Assembly: GCF_024807945.1 (NCBI RefSeq)
Contig: NZ_JANUFD010000009.1
Span: 186,001-250,000 of the forward strand
DNA: 64,000 nucleotides
From: Pseudomonas sp. JUb42
GTDB lineage: Bacteria; Pseudomonadota; Gammaproteobacteria; Pseudomonadales; Pseudomonadaceae
Reading direction: 5' to 3'
The notes beneath the pieces are model-generated. The model saw nothing but the letters and a program-made list of their open reading frames with translations. It had not been told where the DNA came from and made no database searches. Shown piece after piece: positions 32,893 through 42,210 of the stretch (positions within the stretch are counted from its first letter, which is position 1; the number at the start of each line of letters is the position of its first letter). The position numbers were made by a program, and so were the translations under genes.

Positions 32893-33909
32893 ATGAGCCA
32901 GACCACCATGCACGCCGCCGTCGCCGTACAAGCCGAAGCGCCGTTGCAGCTGCAGGAACTGCCCATACCCGTGCCTCAGGCAGGCCAGGTATTGGTGAAA
33001 GTCATGGCCAGCGGCGTCAACCCGCTGGACACCAAGATCAGCCGCGGTCAGGGCGGCCACGCCCGTCAGCCGCTGCCTGCGGTGCTGGGCATGGATATGG
33101 CCGGCGTGGTCCAAGCCCTCGGGGCCGGAGTCAGTGCGTTCAAGATCGGTGACGAGGTATATGGCATGGTCGGCGGCATCGGCGGCCAGCAGGGCTCGCT
33201 GGCGCAGTACATGGCGGTGGACGCCGACCTGCTGGCACGCAAGCCGTATAACTTGAGCATGCGCGAAGCCGCCGCCCTGCCGCTGATTTTCATCACCGCC
33301 TGGGAAGGCCTGGTAGACCGGGCCAAGGTCCAGCCCGGACACCGCGTGCTGATTCACGGCGGTGCGGGCGGCGTTGGTCATATTGCTGTGCAGATCGCCA
33401 AGGCCCATGGCGCCAACGTATTTGCCACGGGCAGCGCCAGCAGCCGGGAAACCATTGAAGGCTTCGATGCCACCGCCATCGATTACCGCGAACAGACGCC
33501 CGCCCAATACATGGAGCAGTACAGCGCCGGGGAAGGTTTCGATATCGTTTATGACACGGTGGGCGGCGCTACCCTCGATGCGTCATTCAGCGTGGCGAAG
33601 GTCTACACCGGCCATGTCGTCAGTTGCCTGGGCTGGGGCGAACACAAGCTCGCGCCGCTGTCGTTTCGCGGGGCGACTTACTCAGGCGTATTCACCCTGC
33701 TGCCACTGCTGACCGGCAAGGGACGCAAGCATCACGGCGAGATCATGGCTGAAGCGACTCGCATGGCCGAGGCCGGGCAGCTGCGGGTTCGTCTGGATGA
33801 TCGGCGCTTTACCCTGAATGACGTGAATGATGCCTACAGAGTCGTGGCAGAAGGCAACGCGGCAGGAAAAGTGGTGGTTGAGCTTCAGCCGTCCTCCGAG
33901 CGCAATTAA
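32893..33909 (+). CDS. Zinc-independent quinone oxidoreductase-like MDR protein
   Basis: 338 residues of the medium-chain dehydrogenase/reductase fold. It has the GroES-like N-terminus (VMASGVNPLDTKISRG, VLGMDMAGVVQALG) without the Cys/His zinc ligands, and the NADPH-binding motif VLIHGGAGGVGHIAVQIAKAHGA near residue 155. Members reduce quinones or alpha,beta-unsaturated ketones. Divergent from a LysR gene, which suggests induction by an electrophile or quinone; the substrate cannot be told. Confidence 0.9.
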   Translation: MSQTTMHAAVAVQAEAPLQLQELPIPVPQAGQVLVKVMASGVNPLDTKISRGQGGHARQPLPAVLGMDMAGVVQALGAGVSAFKIGDEVYGMVGGIGGQQGSLAQYMAVDADLLARKPYNLSMREAAALPLIFITAWEGLVDRAKVQPGHRVLIHGGAGGVGHIAVQIAKAHGANVFATGSASSRETIEGFDATAIDYREQTPAQYMEQYSAGEGFDIVYDTVGGATLDASFSVAKVYTGHVVSCLGWGEHKLAPLSFRGATYSGVFTLLPLLTGKGRKHHGEIMAEATRMAEAGQLRVRLDDRRFTLNDVNDAYRVVAEGNAAGKVVVELQPSSERN

Positions 33910-33987
33910 AAATTATCAGCGCCAGGGTGGCAATGACCTAGGGTAAAGGCGGATGCTTGCGCCCTCAATTTCTCTAGGAGTTCACCC

Positions 33988-34416
33988 GTGAAAGTCAGCG
34001 CCCGCAATGTTTTCAAAGGCACCGTCAGCCAGGTTCAGGCCGGTGCGGTCAATGCCGAAGTGGCCCTTACCCTGGCCGGTGGCGAGCAACTGGTGGCCGT
34101 GGTGACCATGGCCAGCGTGCAAAGCCTGGGCCTTGCCGTGGGCAAGGATGCGGTCGCGCTGATCAAGGCGCCGTGGGTCATGCTGATGACCGAAGCCAGT
34201 GATATCCGCCTGTCGGCGCGCAACTGCCTGGAAGGCAAGGTGGTTCGCGTCAACGAAGGCGCGGTGAACTCCGAAGTAGTCGTGCAACTGCCCGGCGGTA
34301 CCGAGGTATTTGCCATCGTCACCCGCGATGCCGTCGAAGAACTGGGCCTGGCGCCGGGTGTCAGCGCCACCGCCGTAATCAAAGCCTCGCACATTATCCT
34401 TGGCGTGCCGGCCTGA
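33988..34416 (+). CDS. Di-Mop molybdate-binding protein (molbindin, TOBE x2)
   Basis: 142 residues formed by two tandem Mop/TOBE repeats, about 2-69 and 72-140, each starting with (K/L)SARN and with GxVxxVxxGAVNxEVxxxLxGG and ending in VALIKAPWVML or TAVIKASHIIL. Such proteins (ModG-like) bind molybdate oxyanions in the cytoplasm at subunit interfaces and probably buffer or deliver it for cofactor synthesis. The ATG-equivalent is GTG 33988, preceded by TAGGAG. No other molybdate gene is nearby. The stop touches the start of the opposed bestrophin gene with no gap. Confidence 0.9.
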   Translation: MKVSARNVFKGTVSQVQAGAVNAEVALTLAGGEQLVAVVTMASVQSLGLAVGKDAVALIKAPWVMLMTEASDIRLSARNCLEGKVVRVNEGAVNSEVVVQLPGGTEVFAIVTRDAVEELGLAPGVSATAVIKASHIILGVPA

Positions 34417-35334
34417 TCAGAGCAGGACGTCGCCCGTGGGTTGCAGTGGTGCCGGGGCTGGCTCGTCGAGCAGCTCCAGCACGGCAATTTCCAGGGTGCG
34501 GCACATGGCTTCCAGGGGCAGATCGTTGGGCTGCTTATCGAACGGATCAGCGATCTGATCACCCAGGGCATCTAGACCAAAAAAGGTGTAGGCCAGTACA
34601 CATACGGCAAACGGCGTGAACCAGCCAATGGTATCGACCAGGCAAAACGGCAGCAGGAAGCAGTAGATATGCACGATGCGGTGCAGCATCAGGATGTAGG
34701 GATAGGGAATCGGCGTATTGCTGATGCGCTCGCAGCCGCCGAGCACCGAGGACAGCCGTGACAGCTGCTGATCGATATCCACCTGCACCACAGGACTGGT
34801 CTGCACTAGTTGGGTCGCCGCCATATAGCGCTTGCCCAGCTCGCCGAGCACGGCATTGGGCAGGCCGCTTTTCGGCGTGCCCGGATGCTCGTGGCCCTTG
34901 TCGATCCAGGCCTGAATCTCCGGGCTTTGCGGATCGGCGCGCAGGTCGTTTTTCAGTGCGCGGCTGAACACAATCAACCCTTCGGCAAGATCACGACGAT
35001 GCTCACGGCTCAGGCCGGCTAACAGGCTGAGGCTCTGCCGGGTCAGGTTGCGGCTGACGATCAACAGCTCGCCCCAGAGCGTACGCGCCTCCCAGAATCT
35101 CTGGTAGGCCACGGTATTGCGAAAGCCGAGGAAGATCGCCAGGGTCAGCCCCCACAGGGTGAAGGGCGTGGCGGTAAGGATGACCTTGAAGTTGAACAGC
35201 GTACCGTGAATCGCCACCACCGCCGAACTGACCAGCACGGTAAACAGCACCTTGCGCCAGATGGCCGGAATGATCGAGCCCTTGAGGGAGAACAACAGGG
35301 TCAGGGTCGAGAGGGGTTTGGGGCGGATGATCAA
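34417..35334 (-). CDS. Bestrophin-family inner-membrane channel
   Basis: 305 residues. Bacterial bestrophin (YneE-type) features: FTVLVSSAVVAIHG, FTLWGLTLAIFLGFRNTVAYQRFWEARTLWGELL with the conserved neck/entry residues, PIPYPYILMLHRIVHIYCFLLPFCLVDTIGWFTPFAVCVLAYTFFGLDALGDQIADPFD (the hydrophobic helices and the acidic Ca-clasp-like DPFD region), and a C-terminal DLPLEAMCRTLEIAVLELLDE. Bacterial homologues form pentameric cation-selective channels. It converges with the molbindin gene without a gap. Confidence 0.9.
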   Translation of the reverse strand: MIIRPKPLSTLTLLFSLKGSIIPAIWRKVLFTVLVSSAVVAIHGTLFNFKVILTATPFTLWGLTLAIFLGFRNTVAYQRFWEARTLWGELLIVSRNLTRQSLSLLAGLSREHRRDLAEGLIVFSRALKNDLRADPQSPEIQAWIDKGHEHPGTPKSGLPNAVLGELGKRYMAATQLVQTSPVVQVDIDQQLSRLSSVLGGCERISNTPIPYPYILMLHRIVHIYCFLLPFCLVDTIGWFTPFAVCVLAYTFFGLDALGDQIADPFDKQPNDLPLEAMCRTLEIAVLELLDEPAPAPLQPTGDVLL

Positions 35335-35373
35335 GGGGAATTCCTGAATACATTGAACCGGCGGGCTTTTCTG

Positions 35374-35422
35374 CGGGACCGGCTTTAGCCGGGAAGCGCA
35401 TTCCCGGCTAAAGCCGGTCCCA
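35374..35422. repeat. REP palindrome (GGACCGGCTTTAGCCGGGA family)
   Basis: GCGGGACCGGCTTTAGCCGG at 35374 directly faces CCGGCTAAAGCCGGTCCCAC ending at 35422. Compact version of the 26743-26813 element. Confidence 0.85.
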
Positions 35423-35474
35423 CATTATTGACGCCAGACAACCGGGTTAGCCATATAGCGAATGGTCGCAGCCC

Positions 35475-36386
35475 CTAGCCCGCCGCTTTGCTTTTGCTTA
35501 CCTGCAAAGGCGTGAGCAGCCGGTTGGCCTCAATCATGCCATTGATCAAATCAGTACAACGCTCGGTCGTCAGTTGCGGCTCATGACTGCGGTAGTGCTC
35601 GCACAGGCGCAATGCAGCGGCTTTGCCTTCAGCAAGGCTTGCCGCCCTTTCCAGAGCGGAACCGGCCAGGCATTGGCTCATCTGCGCAAACAGCTCATCA
35701 CTCAAGGTCAGGCCATCAAGCACCGCCGCGCTGACCGTGAAGCCACTGCGTCGGGCCAGGGCAAACATATAGTTGGAGGCCGCCTCAAGGCGAATGCTCC
35801 CGCCCGGCATGGCCACGACCAGGGGAAAATACGGCGCCAGGGACGGCAAGATCCAGTTTGGATAGATCTCGGCCTGCCAGTAATTATTGGCCACGCGGAT
35901 GAAGTGCCAGAAATTCTCCACCGGGGCAAAACGCGCCTCGTTGAACGGCAGGATCTCGACCTTGGGCTTGTGGCTGAATACCGTATCGTTGGACACATCG
36001 ACATACAGACTGCCGACGACAAAGGCATTCTGGAAATACTCGCCACGCAAGTCGCCCCACACCTGGCGCACCGTGCCGCCCGCGCGCATGAACGCGAGCA
36101 AGGCGGCATGGCCCTGTGCGGCCGGGCCAGTAACCGTCAGGTGCTCGAGTTGGGTCAGGCAGCGCTCGGCCGCCTGGGAGATTTCCAGGCACTGGCCCAA
36201 AGGATACGGTTTGCCCAGCTTGCTCGGCTGCGCCTGGCTCAACGGCCCGTCGAGGCTGGCCCGCAGGCTCAGGCAGAACAGCTCCAGGGCCGCAAGATGC
36301 GGCAGCAGGTGCTGTTCAGTCAGGGCCTGTTCCCGCAGGGAGTCGACTATCCGCGGCTCGTTGGGTAGCAGTGGCTGTGCGCTCAA
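35475..36386 (-). CDS. Unrecognised protein following the S-layer-like gene
   Basis: 303 residues from TTG 36386, 15 bp after the stop of the DUF4214 protein, so the two are co-transcribed. No signal peptide or membrane segment and no family I recognise. The middle part is striking for aromatic content (WGDLRGEYFQNAFVVGSLYVDVSNDTVF, FWHFIRVANNYWQAEIYPNWILP), suggesting a compact folded domain, and the C-terminal 80 residues are helical. Four Cys are present, unlike the Cys-free partner, so it is probably cytoplasmic. Possible roles: chaperone, modification or secretion factor for the partner (inference only). Confidence 0.75.
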   Translation of the reverse strand: MSAQPLLPNEPRIVDSLREQALTEQHLLPHLAALELFCLSLRASLDGPLSQAQPSKLGKPYPLGQCLEISQAAERCLTQLEHLTVTGPAAQGHAALLAFMRAGGTVRQVWGDLRGEYFQNAFVVGSLYVDVSNDTVFSHKPKVEILPFNEARFAPVENFWHFIRVANNYWQAEIYPNWILPSLAPYFPLVVAMPGGSIRLEAASNYMFALARRSGFTVSAAVLDGLTLSDELFAQMSQCLAGSALERAASLAEGKAAALRLCEHYRSHEPQLTTERCTDLINGMIEANRLLTPLQVSKSKAAG

Positions 36387-36401
36387 GCGAGCCTCGGCAG
36401 G

Positions 36402-38870
36402 TCAGACAAACGTCAGCGTACCCGTGCCACCGCCCGTCATCCCGCTCAGATCGGTCACGCCTGACACCTTGACCACAATATCAGCGGCATCGATCCCGAC
36501 TGTAGAATTGTTGTAAACGATGTATGAGTCCAAGCCATACACAAACCACTTCGTGGTATTGGCAGTATCGGCGGCAGTATTCAGAGCCTGAGTCACTGTC
36601 TGCCCACCCGCGATCGGGACCGCTGCACTGACAAAGGTATTGTTCCCACCGAATTGCAACTTGTCACCCGTACGCGCGTCGGTGATGGTGGTGAATTGCG
36701 GATTGCTTGCATCTCTCACCGTTGCGTTTGCAAGGGAAATCGTATCAGCACCCGCACCGGTCGTTACAGAAGTACCGAGTGAACCGGACACCGCAGAAGT
36801 CGTCACGCTAAAGTAATCATTGCCCGTACCGCCCTTGATGATAAGGGCTGCTTGAGATCCGCTTGCGGGCGCTGTAACAGTAATAACCTGATTACCGGTA
36901 GCTGCCGAGCCATCGATACTGGTGAGTTGCGAAGCACCGCCTATACCGGTTTGCGCACCTATCGTCAGGAAGATTAACTCACTCCCGGTAATCACCAGGG
37001 ACTTGAGCGCATTATCCACAATGCTCAGACTGTTTTGGGAGTTGGCGATGCCGCCGGACTTGACATTGATGGTCTCGATACCCTGAGAAGCCACCGTGCC
37101 CGCATTCGACTGGGTGCCGGCAACGTTGCTGAAGTTGAAGTTAAGAACATCGTTGCTGCCGGTCACGTTGCCGAAGTTCAAAGTCAGGTTGCTGGAGGAC
37201 GAATTGGCAATCAGGTTCACATTGAAACCGGTTGGCGTATCGACCACGTTATTAAGGACTACCGTTGGGGCCACCGCATTACCGGAAAGCACCACGCCGG
37301 TGATGGTCGAGTTGCTCAGTTGCCCAACGTCCAGCGCCCCGCTATTGGCACCGCTGCCCAGATCCAGCAGCTCGAAGTTCTTGAAGATTGCGCCGTTGCC
37401 TGCGCCCACGAGACTCGCCGACATAGTGTCGATACCAGCACCGCCGTCGATGCTGCTCGCTGAGCCCAGCAACGAGGTGCCCAGGATGCGGTCTGCCCCG
37501 GAGCTGCCGACTACGGTCTGGATATTACTGCTGCTCAGGGCAATGGTCAGCCCGCCACTGTTGGCCGATGCGTCGATTTTCGCGCCGTCGAAGCCCAGCG
37601 TGCTGCTCAGATCGACCTTGCCCGCGCCGGTCACGGTCAACGACGCTGTGGATTTATAGTCAGCCGCTTGTAGCGTGGCGGTCAGGTCGGTGGTGGCATT
37701 GATTGTCAGGCTGCTGAAGCTGTCCGCGCCACCCAGCGAGATCGTACTCACCTTGTTGGCCGCACCGGTAGAGGCAATGGTTGCCGTCGTAGCGGTGGTG
37801 GAAGTATTGCTGATAGTGGCCGCCCCTTGCACGCCACCGTCCAACAGGAGGCTGACGGTATCGCTGTTGTTGGCCATGTTGAATGCAACATTACCCACCG
37901 AGGTGACCTTGTTGCCCAATACGGCCACGGTGGTGCCGGTTTGCAGGCCGGTAAAGCTCACAGCCGCCGTCGAGACGTTACTCGCCACGGTTGAAAGGCC
38001 GGTAACCCCTGACAGGTTATAGAGGGAAAGACCGCCACCCGTATGCTGGTCGCGGATCGACAGCTTCTCGATATTGCTCAGGGACACGGTTGGCCAGGTG
38101 GCTGTCGCCGCGCCCTGCACGGTGACCGTCAGCGCGTCGGTGCCCGAGCCGCCATCAAGAAAGTCCTTGAAGTTCAGCGTACTGTTGCCCGGGGTTACGG
38201 AGTCAATAATCCCCGTGAACGTGTCATCGCCGGCCGTACCGGTCAGGCTCTCGGAAGCGGTCGTCAATACGTAGGTAGCACCCACCGGCGCAGTGGGCGT
38301 TACCGGTGGTGTAGTAGTCGTCGGAACAGTGGTACCGGTAGCCGTAGCCACCGAGTTGAGCAAGCTGCTCGTGGCGGTGTTCACCGAAGCCTGGGTCGAA
38401 TCCACCGAGGTCAGGTACGCGCGGCCATAGGCGGCGGCAATCGCGCCGCTGTAGCCAGTGATTTCCGCCGTGGTGTCGATCTGCGCGGTGAAGGCCTTGG
38501 CCATGGCCAGCTTGTTGGCCACCGCCGAAGCGTCGCCCGGCCCGGCCGACGACTGAATCTGATACGCCGCCTGGGCCTGGGTGACGGTGCCGCTGTCAAT
38601 CTGCTGTGTCCAGTACGCCAGCCCGGCCGCTTCCGGCAGACGGTTGAACAGGTTCAAGTAAATGGCACTGACTTTTTGCGCCGTCGGCACACCCGCGTAC
38701 AGCGCATTGGACTCGGACGACGCGGCAAACCCGGCAATCACCGCGGCGACACTGCCATTGGCCGCATCGACCTGACTGGCCCAATAGTTAAGCCCGACCG
38801 GATCGGCAGGACGACCAAAGTAAGCGATATACAACTGCTGGATTTGATCGAAATAAGTGGAAGCGGCCAT
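36402..38870 (-). CDS. Large DUF4214 S-layer/RTX-like surface protein
   Basis: 822 residues. Residues 1-110 carry two DUF4214 units (LYIAYFGRPADPVGLNYWASQV; IYLNLFNRLPEAAGLAYWTQQI). After a Thr/Pro linker near 190-200 (TTVPTTTTPPVTPTAPV) comes a 600-residue beta-rich region dominated by Ser, Thr, Ala, Gly, Asn and Val, with isolated RTX-like calcium turns (AGDDTF, GGSGTD, GGAGID, GGTGND). There is no Cys and few charged residues; no signal peptide. This matches proteins exported by type I secretion, such as Caulobacter RsaA and Pseudomonas surface adhesins. No type I exporter gene lies within the window. Antisense frames in this region are shadows. Confidence 0.88.
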   Translation of the reverse strand: MAASTYFDQIQQLYIAYFGRPADPVGLNYWASQVDAANGSVAAVIAGFAASSESNALYAGVPTAQKVSAIYLNLFNRLPEAAGLAYWTQQIDSGTVTQAQAAYQIQSSAGPGDASAVANKLAMAKAFTAQIDTTAEITGYSGAIAAAYGRAYLTSVDSTQASVNTATSSLLNSVATATGTTVPTTTTPPVTPTAPVGATYVLTTASESLTGTAGDDTFTGIIDSVTPGNSTLNFKDFLDGGSGTDALTVTVQGAATATWPTVSLSNIEKLSIRDQHTGGGLSLYNLSGVTGLSTVASNVSTAAVSFTGLQTGTTVAVLGNKVTSVGNVAFNMANNSDTVSLLLDGGVQGAATISNTSTTATTATIASTGAANKVSTISLGGADSFSSLTINATTDLTATLQAADYKSTASLTVTGAGKVDLSSTLGFDGAKIDASANSGGLTIALSSSNIQTVVGSSGADRILGTSLLGSASSIDGGAGIDTMSASLVGAGNGAIFKNFELLDLGSGANSGALDVGQLSNSTITGVVLSGNAVAPTVVLNNVVDTPTGFNVNLIANSSSSNLTLNFGNVTGSNDVLNFNFSNVAGTQSNAGTVASQGIETINVKSGGIANSQNSLSIVDNALKSLVITGSELIFLTIGAQTGIGGASQLTSIDGSAATGNQVITVTAPASGSQAALIIKGGTGNDYFSVTTSAVSGSLGTSVTTGAGADTISLANATVRDASNPQFTTITDARTGDKLQFGGNNTFVSAAVPIAGGQTVTQALNTAADTANTTKWFVYGLDSYIVYNNSTVGIDAADIVVKVSGVTDLSGMTGGGTGTLTFV

Positions 38871-38971
38871 GTTTTTTTCCCGGCGTCAGGTCATCAATGC
38901 TGGCAATCTAACATGCGTCAATGTTGGAAGAAACACCGCCGGTCTCCCGCAAGCCCTCGTATTTCAAGGGT

Positions 38972-41167
38972 TTAACTTGGTGTAATACTGACTGCCGCCG
39001 CAAACAATGGCGCCAACTGTTCCGCTGGTAGTGCCTTGCTGAAATGAAAACCCTGCACTTCATCACACGGGTGACGCTGCAGGCATTCCAGTTGTTCGAG
39101 GGTCTCCACGCCTTCGGCCGTGACCCGGATACCGAGGGCGCGCCCCAGGTCGATGACCGCCTGAACGATGGCCTGATCGGTGCCATGGTCGATCAGGTGG
39201 GTGATGAAGCTGCGGTCGATCTTGATGCCATCCAGCGGGTAGCTGCGCAGGTAGGCCAGGGATGAGAAGCCGGTGCCGAAATCGTCCAGGCTCAGGCGTA
39301 CGCCCAAGGCCTTGAGGCCGTGCAGGGTGCTGAGGGCGCCCTGGGTATTTTCCAGAAACACCCGTTCAGTGATTTCCAGCTCAAGGCGTGAAGCGGGCAA
39401 GGCGCTGCTGGCCAGTGCCTCGCTGACACTGGCGACGATATCTTCGCTATCACTGAACTGGCACGGCGACAGGTTGACCGACAAGCCAATGTGATCCGGC
39501 CAGTTCATTGCCTCGCGGCAGGCATGCTCCAGCACCCAGCGCCCCAAGGGCAGGATCAGCCCCGTGTCTTCGGCCAATTCGATAAACACGTCCGGCGCCA
39601 GCAAGCCTTGGCGTGGGTGCTGCCAACGCACCAGCGCCTCGAAGCTGCGTAAACTGCCGTCGACCGTGGCGTAGCGCGGTTGGTAGTGCACGCGCAACTG
39701 GCCTTCGCGCAAGGCCTGGCGCAGTTCCTGTTCGAGCTGCTGACGGGCGAGCAGTTGCGCGCTCATGGTTTCGTCATACAGGCACCAGGTATTGCGCCCA
39801 TCGGCCTTGGCCTTATACAGGGCGATATCACCCATGCGCAGCAGTTCGCTCGCGCTGTGCCCATGCTGCGGCGCCAGCGCAATGCCAATACTGGTGCCGA
39901 CGGCAACCGTATGGCCGTCGAGGTGAATGGCATGACACAACCGGCCCACCAGATGGGTACAAAAATCGCTGATCGCCGCCTGATCCAGACCGCCGGGAAC
40001 GACCACGATGAACTCGTCCCCGCCCAGACGCGCGACCATGCCGTCCGCCGCAACCGCGTCATGCAAGCGCCGCCCGACTTCTTGCAGCACCTGATCACCG
40101 GCGGCGTGACCCAGGGCGTCGTTGATGGGCTTGAAACGGTCCAGGTCGAGACTGAGCAGCGCCAGGGGCTGTGGGGTTTGCTGATCGAGTTGGCTGGCGA
40201 GGAACTGATGCAACTGGTAGCGATTGGGCAAACCGGTGAGCGAGTCATGCAGGGACAAATGATGCGCTTGGGCCTGGCTGCTGCGCAGCGCATCGATTTG
40301 CGCATCGATCTGCCGGGCCGAGGCAAGGGCGTAGCGCAGCAGTACGATCAATACGCCGGCCAAGGCCAGGACCCCGGCGATAAACAGAGGCAGGGTCTGT
40401 TGCAGCAAGCCCATGCCCGGCTGCGGCGCGCGCCAGTTGAGCAAGATGTTCGACTCCAGCAACGGCATGCTTTCATGATCGGCCATGGGCTCGCGGGAAA
40501 CCGTCATGCCCGGCAGGCCATAGGTTTCGCTCAAGTGGTTGAGCTTGGCGGCATCGAGCACCGACACGAATATCATCACCGAAGCCGGGCCAGGGGTGAC
40601 CTCAATCAGCGGATCCCAACCCGGCGAGATACTAGAAGCGGCAACCAGGGCCGGGATTCCGGCTACCCGCAGGGCACGGACCACACCGTCGTTGTCGTTG
40701 GTCGACGCCCGTGCCGCAGCGATCAGGCCGTTGAGATCGCCTTCCAGCCAGTCGCTGGCCTGGATATCCGAGGCCTTGCCATCGATCACGGCATAGACAG
40801 TACGGTCCTGAGGGCTGACGACCAGCACACCGTTGTAACCATACAAATCGTAGGGGATGTCACCAACATTGCGCTGATCGTCGGCCCAGACCTTGTCCAC
40901 CGTCATATGCAAGTGTTTGTAGGCCTCGCCCCACTTGCTGTAGTTGATGATGTTGCGTCCCACCTCATTGCGCACCTGGTCCAGGGTGCGGGCAATGAAC
41001 ATGCGTGAGCGCTGCTGCACGTCGAGGTCCTGGCTCAGGGCATTCTTGACCAGCAGATAGCCACCCAGGCCGATCAGCAGCAATAAGGCGCAGATGGCCG
41101 GAAGCAGACGCAGGATCAGTTGATGGCTGCGGCGGGTGGCATCCCAGGCAAAAGTGGGTTTGAACAT
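38972..41167 (-). CDS. CHASE4-GGDEF-EAL cyclic-di-GMP enzyme
   Basis: 731 residues. Two membrane helices (about 18-42 and 258-280) flank a periplasmic CHASE4 domain with NYSKWGEAYKHL, IPYDLYGYNGVLVVS and VSVLDAAKLNHLS. GGDEF domain follows (about 300-465) with DSLTGLPNRYQLHQ, the active-site RLGGDEF and GTSIGIALAPQHG, then EAL (about 478-725) with SFEALVRWQHP, NLSPCQF, ELEITERVFLE, LDDFGTGFSSLAYL and KIDRSFI. Both cyclase and phosphodiesterase motifs look intact, so the net activity cannot be predicted. It may sense a periplasmic ligand and adjust biofilm or motility. It is read in the same direction as the surface-protein gene, 101 bp upstream of it. Confidence 0.94.
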   Translation of the reverse strand: MFKPTFAWDATRRSHQLILRLLPAICALLLLIGLGGYLLVKNALSQDLDVQQRSRMFIARTLDQVRNEVGRNIINYSKWGEAYKHLHMTVDKVWADDQRNVGDIPYDLYGYNGVLVVSPQDRTVYAVIDGKASDIQASDWLEGDLNGLIAAARASTNDNDGVVRALRVAGIPALVAASSISPGWDPLIEVTPGPASVMIFVSVLDAAKLNHLSETYGLPGMTVSREPMADHESMPLLESNILLNWRAPQPGMGLLQQTLPLFIAGVLALAGVLIVLLRYALASARQIDAQIDALRSSQAQAHHLSLHDSLTGLPNRYQLHQFLASQLDQQTPQPLALLSLDLDRFKPINDALGHAAGDQVLQEVGRRLHDAVAADGMVARLGGDEFIVVVPGGLDQAAISDFCTHLVGRLCHAIHLDGHTVAVGTSIGIALAPQHGHSASELLRMGDIALYKAKADGRNTWCLYDETMSAQLLARQQLEQELRQALREGQLRVHYQPRYATVDGSLRSFEALVRWQHPRQGLLAPDVFIELAEDTGLILPLGRWVLEHACREAMNWPDHIGLSVNLSPCQFSDSEDIVASVSEALASSALPASRLELEITERVFLENTQGALSTLHGLKALGVRLSLDDFGTGFSSLAYLRSYPLDGIKIDRSFITHLIDHGTDQAIVQAVIDLGRALGIRVTAEGVETLEQLECLQRHPCDEVQGFHFSKALPAEQLAPLFAAAVSITPS

Positions 41168-41272
41168 GGCGACGGACTGGCTGGTAATTGCATATGGCTA
41201 TCCTACCCGGCGCCTTGGGGTTGGGCCAGTTGTTAGCTTTCAACGGCGAGATTTAACGGCATGTCAGAACCA

Positions 41273-41361
41273 TTGGAGCCGGGCTTGCCCGTGAAGAGGT
41301 CGGTACATTCAAAAATATTCCAAACCGAGACCATAGCTTTCGCGGGCAAGCCTCGCTCCAA
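41273..41361. repeat. REP/REPIN palindrome pair (GGAGCCGGGCTTGCCCG family)
   Basis: TTGGAGCCGGGCTTGCCCGT at 41273 and CGCGGGCAAGCCTCGCTCCA ending at 41361, with about 50 bp between. It lies between divergent genes rather than in a 3' end, which is less usual for REPs. Confidence 0.8.
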
Positions 41362-41430
41362 CCTAAACTGCGTTAAACTGCGCGCCTTTCGGGCAGCCCT
41401 TCTGCCCACTCTGCCCAGTAAGCCTGCCCC

Positions 41431-42210
41431 ATGCCTATTGATTTCAGTGTCGACCCGCTCACCCTGGCCGCTCTGGCGGTCGTCGCCTTTGTTGCCGGTT
41501 TCATCGATGCCATTGCCGGTGGCGGCGGTCTGTTGACCACCCCAGCCCTGATGACCGCCGGCCTGCCGCCGCATCTGGTGCTGGGCACCAATAAGCTTAG
41601 TTCGACCTTTGGCTCGGCCACCGCCAGTTTCACCTTCTACCGGCGCAAACTGTTCGCGCCCCGGCAATGGCGCCGTGCCCTGATCGGCACGGCCATCGGC
41701 GCCCTGATTGGCGCGGTGATCGCTCAGTATCTGCCCGCCGCCTGGCTGAACCAGATGCTGCCCGTCATCGTCTTCGCCTGCGGCCTGTACCTGCTGTTTG
41801 GTGGCACGCCCAAAGCGCCGCTGGACAGCGATGCGCCGATCAAGAAGAAGTGGCAACTGCCCCAAGGTCTTGGCCTGGGTTTCTATGACGGTGTTGCCGG
41901 GCCGGGCACGGGGGCGTTCTGGACGGTCAGCAGCCTGCTGATCTACCCGCTCGACCTGGTCAAGGCCAGCGGCGTGGCGCGCAGCATGAACTTCGTCAGC
42001 AATGCCGCAGCCTTGTCGGTGTTTATCTTCACTGGCCAGGTCAACTGGCTGCTTGGCCTGACCATGGGCTCGGCGCTGATGGTCGGCGCCTTCCTTGGCG
42101 CCCGCACGGCGATCAAGGGCGGTGCCAAATTCATCCGCCCGGTATTTATCACTGTGGTTCTGGGCCTGACCTTACGCCTGGCCTGGCAGCACTGGTACGT
42201 CGGTGCCTAA
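41431..42210 (+). CDS. TSUP (TauE/SafE) family transporter
   Basis: 259 residues with about eight membrane helices. TSUP landmarks: FVAGFIDAIAGGGGLLTTPALMTAGLPPHLVLGTNKLSSTFGS at residues 20-60 and the second-half repeat GFYDGVAGPGTGAFWTVSSLLIYPLDLVKASGVARSMNFVSN. Such proteins export or import sulfur-containing anions such as sulfite or sulfoacetate; YfcA of E. coli is similar in size and motif order. Its 3' end overlaps the convergent nudC by 39 bp. Substrate unknown. Confidence 0.9.
   Translation: MPIDFSVDPLTLAALAVVAFVAGFIDAIAGGGGLLTTPALMTAGLPPHLVLGTNKLSSTFGSATASFTFYRRKLFAPRQWRRALIGTAIGALIGAVIAQYLPAAWLNQMLPVIVFACGLYLLFGGTPKAPLDSDAPIKKKWQLPQGLGLGFYDGVAGPGTGAFWTVSSLLIYPLDLVKASGVARSMNFVSNAAALSVFIFTGQVNWLLGLTMGSALMVGAFLGARTAIKGGAKFIRPVFITVVLGLTLRLAWQHWYVGA

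Noticed and set aside
38043..38975. 310-codon plus-strand frame
   Set aside because: Antisense of the N-terminal part of the DUF4214 protein; no support.
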